From: Crocinitomicaceae bacterium
Lineage (GTDB): Bacteria > Bacteroidota > Bacteroidia > Flavobacteriales_D > Crocinitomicaceae
NCBI GenBank assembly: GCA_020436025.1
Contig: JAGQYP010000030.1
Span: 1-43,449 of the forward strand
Length of the DNA: 43,449 bases
Direction of reading: 5' to 3'
Made by a program: the position numbers and the translations under genes. Shown here piece after piece: positions 41,525 through 43,449 of this stretch. Below the pieces are notes generated by a model that saw only the letters and a program-made list of their open reading frames with translations, did no database searches and was not told the DNA's origin. The first letter of the stretch is position 1; each line of letters starts with the position of its first letter.

Positions 41525-42361
41525 ATGGAAATAGGTCTGATCAATAAACTAAAAGTGAACAGAGGAACCGATAATGGTTTGTATCTGATAGATGACGAGG
41601 AGAATGAAGTTTTACTCCCGAATGCTTATGTCACCAAAGACATGAAAGAAGGTAGTGAAATTGAAGTTTTCGTCTACAAAGATTCTGAAGATCGGATTGT
41701 TTGTACTACCCAAAGACCTAAAATGTTGTTGGAACAATTCGCTCTTTTAGAGGTGAAGGCCGTTTCTCAATACGGGGTTTTCATGGACTGGGGTTTGCCA
41801 AAAGACTTAATGGTGCCCTATGCAGAGCAAGTACGCGAAATGCACGAAGGGGAAAAACACGTGGTCTTTTTAACTTTAGATGAAGAAACAGAAAGATTGA
41901 TTGGATCGTGTAAGATCAATGATTTTCTCTATTTCGAAGACATCAAACTCGAGCCCGGACAAGAAGTAGATTTAATGCTTTTTGAAGTTTCGGATAAGGG
42001 TGTGTATTGCATCGTAGATGAATTGTATCGCGGACTCATTTTCCATTCAGATATCCATAGAAAACTTAGAGTAGGAGATCAACTTAAAGGATTTGTCAAA
42101 CAAATAAGAGAAGACGGTAAAGTAGATATCGTTTTGGATCCAATTGGTTACAAAGCCAGCGTTGATCCACATTCTCAAATTATTCTAGATAAACTGAAAG
42201 AAGCCAACGGTAGTCTGCCATTCAATGATAAATCCGACCCGGAAATAATCAATCAGGAATTCGGAATCAGTAAAAAGGCCTTCAAAAGAGCCATTGGAAA
42301 TCTTTACAAACAGAAATTAATCCGAATAGAAGAAGAGGGGGTTGTTTTAATTAAAAATTAA
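41525..42361 (+). CDS. S1-like RNA-binding protein (CvfB/YitL family)
   Basis: This 278-aa protein has three S1-like OB segments: GLINKLKVNRGTDNGLYLID at the N-terminus, FALLEVKAVSQYGVFMDWGL in the middle and LRVGDQLKGFVKQIREDGKV later. A C-terminal winged-helix domain (FGISKKAFKRAIGNLYKQKLIRIEEEGV) completes the CvfB layout. It is predicted to bind RNA; the role in this phylum is unknown. It has its own promoter. The last codons (LIKN) come from heptad words. Confidence 0.92.
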   Translation: MEIGLINKLKVNRGTDNGLYLIDDEENEVLLPNAYVTKDMKEGSEIEVFVYKDSEDRIVCTTQRPKMLLEQFALLEVKAVSQYGVFMDWGLPKDLMVPYAEQVREMHEGEKHVVFLTLDEETERLIGSCKINDFLYFEDIKLEPGQEVDLMLFEVSDKGVYCIVDELYRGLIFHSDIHRKLRVGDQLKGFVKQIREDGKVDIVLDPIGYKASVDPHSQIILDKLKEANGSLPFNDKSDPEIINQEFGISKKAFKRAIGNLYKQKLIRIEEEGVVLIKN

Positions 42362-42377
42362 AAATTAACAATTAACA
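42350..42377. repeat. Short heptad array at the 3' end of the S1 gene
   Basis: ATTAAAA twice and ATTAACA twice in 7-bp register, overlapping the last three codons and stop of the S1-domain gene. No gene is present from here to 42640. Confidence 0.85.
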
Positions 42378-42424
42378 ATTGGTTTTGCTTTTTTCTTGGG
42401 AGTATTTCTGAAATTTCTTGCAAG

Positions 42425-42622
42425 CCCACCCTTCGACTGATCCTTCCACTTCGTTCCATGATCGCTCAGGGACCGTGTTTCACAAATTAATGTAGGCCGC
42501 AATCCCAATTGGTCAAATAACACTTTTCGTCAATGCGGCCTACCACTGGGTACTTTGATTTACGGTCCCTGAGCAACTTCGAGCGCAACGAAGTGGAGTC
42601 GAGAAGTAGTCGAAGGGGTGGG
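42425..42622. repeat. Nested ~200-bp palindromic element
   Basis: Outer arms CCCACCCTTCGACT (42425-42438) and AGTCGAAGGGGTGGG (42608-42622), middle arms CCACTTCGTT (42447-42456) and AACGAAGTGG (42587-42596), then GCTCAGGGACCG (42464-42475) and CGGTCCCTGAGC (42563-42574), and inner arms TAGGCCGCA (42493-42501) and TGCGGCCTA (42534-42542) pair in nested order. No transposase frame is present. It may be a MITE-like element or a structured RNA. Confidence 0.8.
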
Positions 42623-42640
42623 AGTATAAATCTTAATACT

Positions 42641-42736
42641 TCAATAGGGCTTCTTCTTTTTCCTTGTCTTTAGTTTGTACACCAAAAACCACCCAAATAG
42701 ACCAAAAATCAAAAATATCCACGTACTACTTTGCAT
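42641..42736 (-). CDS. Possible 31-aa membrane microprotein
   Basis: The short frame begins MQSSTWIFLIFGLFGWFLVY and ends KLKTRKKKKPY. It has one hydrophobic helix followed by a strongly basic tail, a typical layout for small inner-membrane proteins with the tail in the cytoplasm. The ATG lies inside a heptad word (ATGCAAA) 34 bases after the stop of the upstream same-strand gene, so it could be cotranscribed. No clear promoter or homologue can be named. Confidence 0.5.
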   Translation of the reverse strand: MQSSTWIFLIFGLFGWFLVYKLKTRKKKKPY

Positions 42737-42764
42737 TTTGCACTTTTCACTTTTCACTTTTTAC
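42730..42764. repeat. Heptad array after the right-edge gene
   Basis: On the minus strand: GTAAAAA, GTGAAAA twice, GTGCAAA, ATGCAAA, in exact 7-bp register, directly after the stop of the gene at the window edge. Confidence 0.88.
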
Positions 42765-42769
42765 TAACT

Positions 42770-43449
42770 TCAATACCCATAATCATAAGTATCATAATCC
42801 GCTCTTTCTCGGTGCATGAACCTTAAGGCTTTCAACTTCTCTTGGATGATTTCATTTTCATCTTTATTGAGTTTGATGGTGATATTAGCTTCGGTTAAAT
42901 CATCTAAAATGGGTTCTTCTTCGTCTTCCGGTTTAACTGCTACCATGGCCATTTGCCATTGATCTTCTTGTTTGCCGTAGGCGTATTTGTCTTCCAATAC
43001 TTTTTTGTATTTGAAAACATAAACCAATAGCGGTTTTTCCTGGTAAGTCATTTCAATGATTTCTTTTTGAATCAGACTGTCTTTCTCTTTTAAGTTCAAA
43101 TCGGTCATGTCCAAAATTTCAGCTTTAGCTAGGGTTTCTGGAGTTAATCCAAGTGTTTTAATCATTTCTTTTTCTTCTAATTTCATCAGAACCTGATAGA
43201 TCAAATATTGATTTTCTGGATGTTCTTCCTGTAGTTTTTGCCATACACTTAGGTCAGTTTTTTGACCAATTTTATCGAGTAAAACGGCTGTAAAGCAAAC
43301 TCCTCGGATATCATTAATCAGCATCATTTTCTCAAAAACCTTGCGTACTCTTTCATCATCTTTGTAGAAAGGTGCAAGTAGTTTCATTAACTCTGCCAGT
43401 TTGTGATTGCTGAAACTTGTGAATCTGTTTTTGCTTACATAGCCATATT
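42770..43449 (-). CDS. Protein of unknown function, 5' end beyond the window
   Basis: The visible part is charged and helical, with stretches such as KLLAPFYKDDERVRKVFEKM and KDSLIQKEIIEMTYQEKPLLV; no family is recognised. The first ATG in view is 43387, but the frame remains open upstream to the window edge and reads VSKNRFTSFSNHKLAELMKL, which looks like continuing protein (helical, Lys-rich). The gene is therefore most likely truncated by the window. Repeat-like helical pairs could suggest a HEAT-type solenoid, but this is weak. Confidence 0.65.
   Translation of the reverse strand, partial: YGYVSKNRFTSFSNHKLAELMKLLAPFYKDDERVRKVFEKMMLINDIRGVCFTAVLLDKIGQKTDLSVWQKLQEEHPENQYLIYQVLMKLEEKEMIKTLGLTPETLAKAEILDMTDLNLKEKDSLIQKEIIEMTYQEKPLLVYVFKYKKVLEDKYAYGKQEDQWQMAMVAVKPEDEEEPILDDLTEANITIKLNKDENEIIQEKLKALRFMHRERADYDTYDYGY

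Noticed and set aside
42362..42640. tRNA or small structured RNA gene in the gap after the S1 gene
   Set aside because: No cloverleaf or T-loop motif; the structure seen is a nested palindrome shared with other repeats.

Overview
The window reads as chromosomal DNA of an AT-rich Bacteroidota bacterium, most likely of the order Flavobacteriales and possibly near Fluviicola/Crocinitomicaceae (family placement is inference). Evidence: type IX secretion C-terminal sorting domains, a TonB-type outer-membrane barrel protein, DUF5723 and DUF4836-like proteins, many lipoproteins with SC lipoboxes, very weak Shine-Dalgarno use, and repeated Bacteroidota promoter boxes (-33 TTTG, about 19 bp, -7 TAnnTTTG). 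No phage, transposase, CRISPR array or tRNA was found. The sequence opens in the last ~34 bases of a 5S rRNA gene with its terminator.

Layout. 0.2-7.3 kb: a GH73 glucosaminidase lipoprotein, mutY, convergent dnaX, an unknown lipoprotein, a 5'-nucleotidase split into two genes, and an L,D-transpeptidase. 7.3-12.2 kb (mostly minus strand): a TonB-receptor-like barrel, a PadR regulator with two small GldL-like membrane proteins, and a lipoprotein with a poly-Asn linker. 12.5-19.5 kb (plus): ychF coupled to an AlgI/AlgJ-like O-acetylation pair, an outer-membrane barrel, and a TPR-SpoIIE phosphatase. 19.7-33.1 kb (mostly minus): a DUF4836-like lipoprotein, a surface operon (lipoprotein, DUF5723, T9SS cargo, NUDIX), an operon of unknown protein, lipid A-type acyltransferase and rarA, and a T9SS subtilase. 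33.2-37.2 kb (plus): membrane metallophosphoesterase, FAD oxidoreductase and a polyferredoxin membrane protein with overlapping ends. 37.3-43.4 kb: DUF1697, YigZ/IMPACT, an M42-like peptidase, the cysteine operon cysE-cysM, a CvfB-like S1 protein, and a gene running off the right edge.

The strongest regulatory discovery lies upstream of cysE (39662-39839). A good promoter is followed by a 24-codon leader peptide with five Cys codons, an 11-bp protector hairpin overlying two of those codons, a 7-nt antiterminator strand and an intrinsic terminator. All parts needed for ribosome-mediated cysteine attenuation of cysE-cysM are present.

Two other signals stand out. dnaX is split by an A10 run into a 371-aa frame and a -1 frame that stays open to a full 585-aa tau protein, which suggests slippage producing gamma and tau. 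In addition, about ten intergenic stretches, mostly just after stop codons, are built from degenerate tandem 7-bp words (GTGCAAA, ATTAAAA, ATTCGGA, GAGTGTA, TTCTAAG and similar). They run into coding ends and in one case into a start. Short insert elements with a CCCTTCGACT...CGCTCAGGG core accompany some of them, including one ~200-bp nested palindrome.
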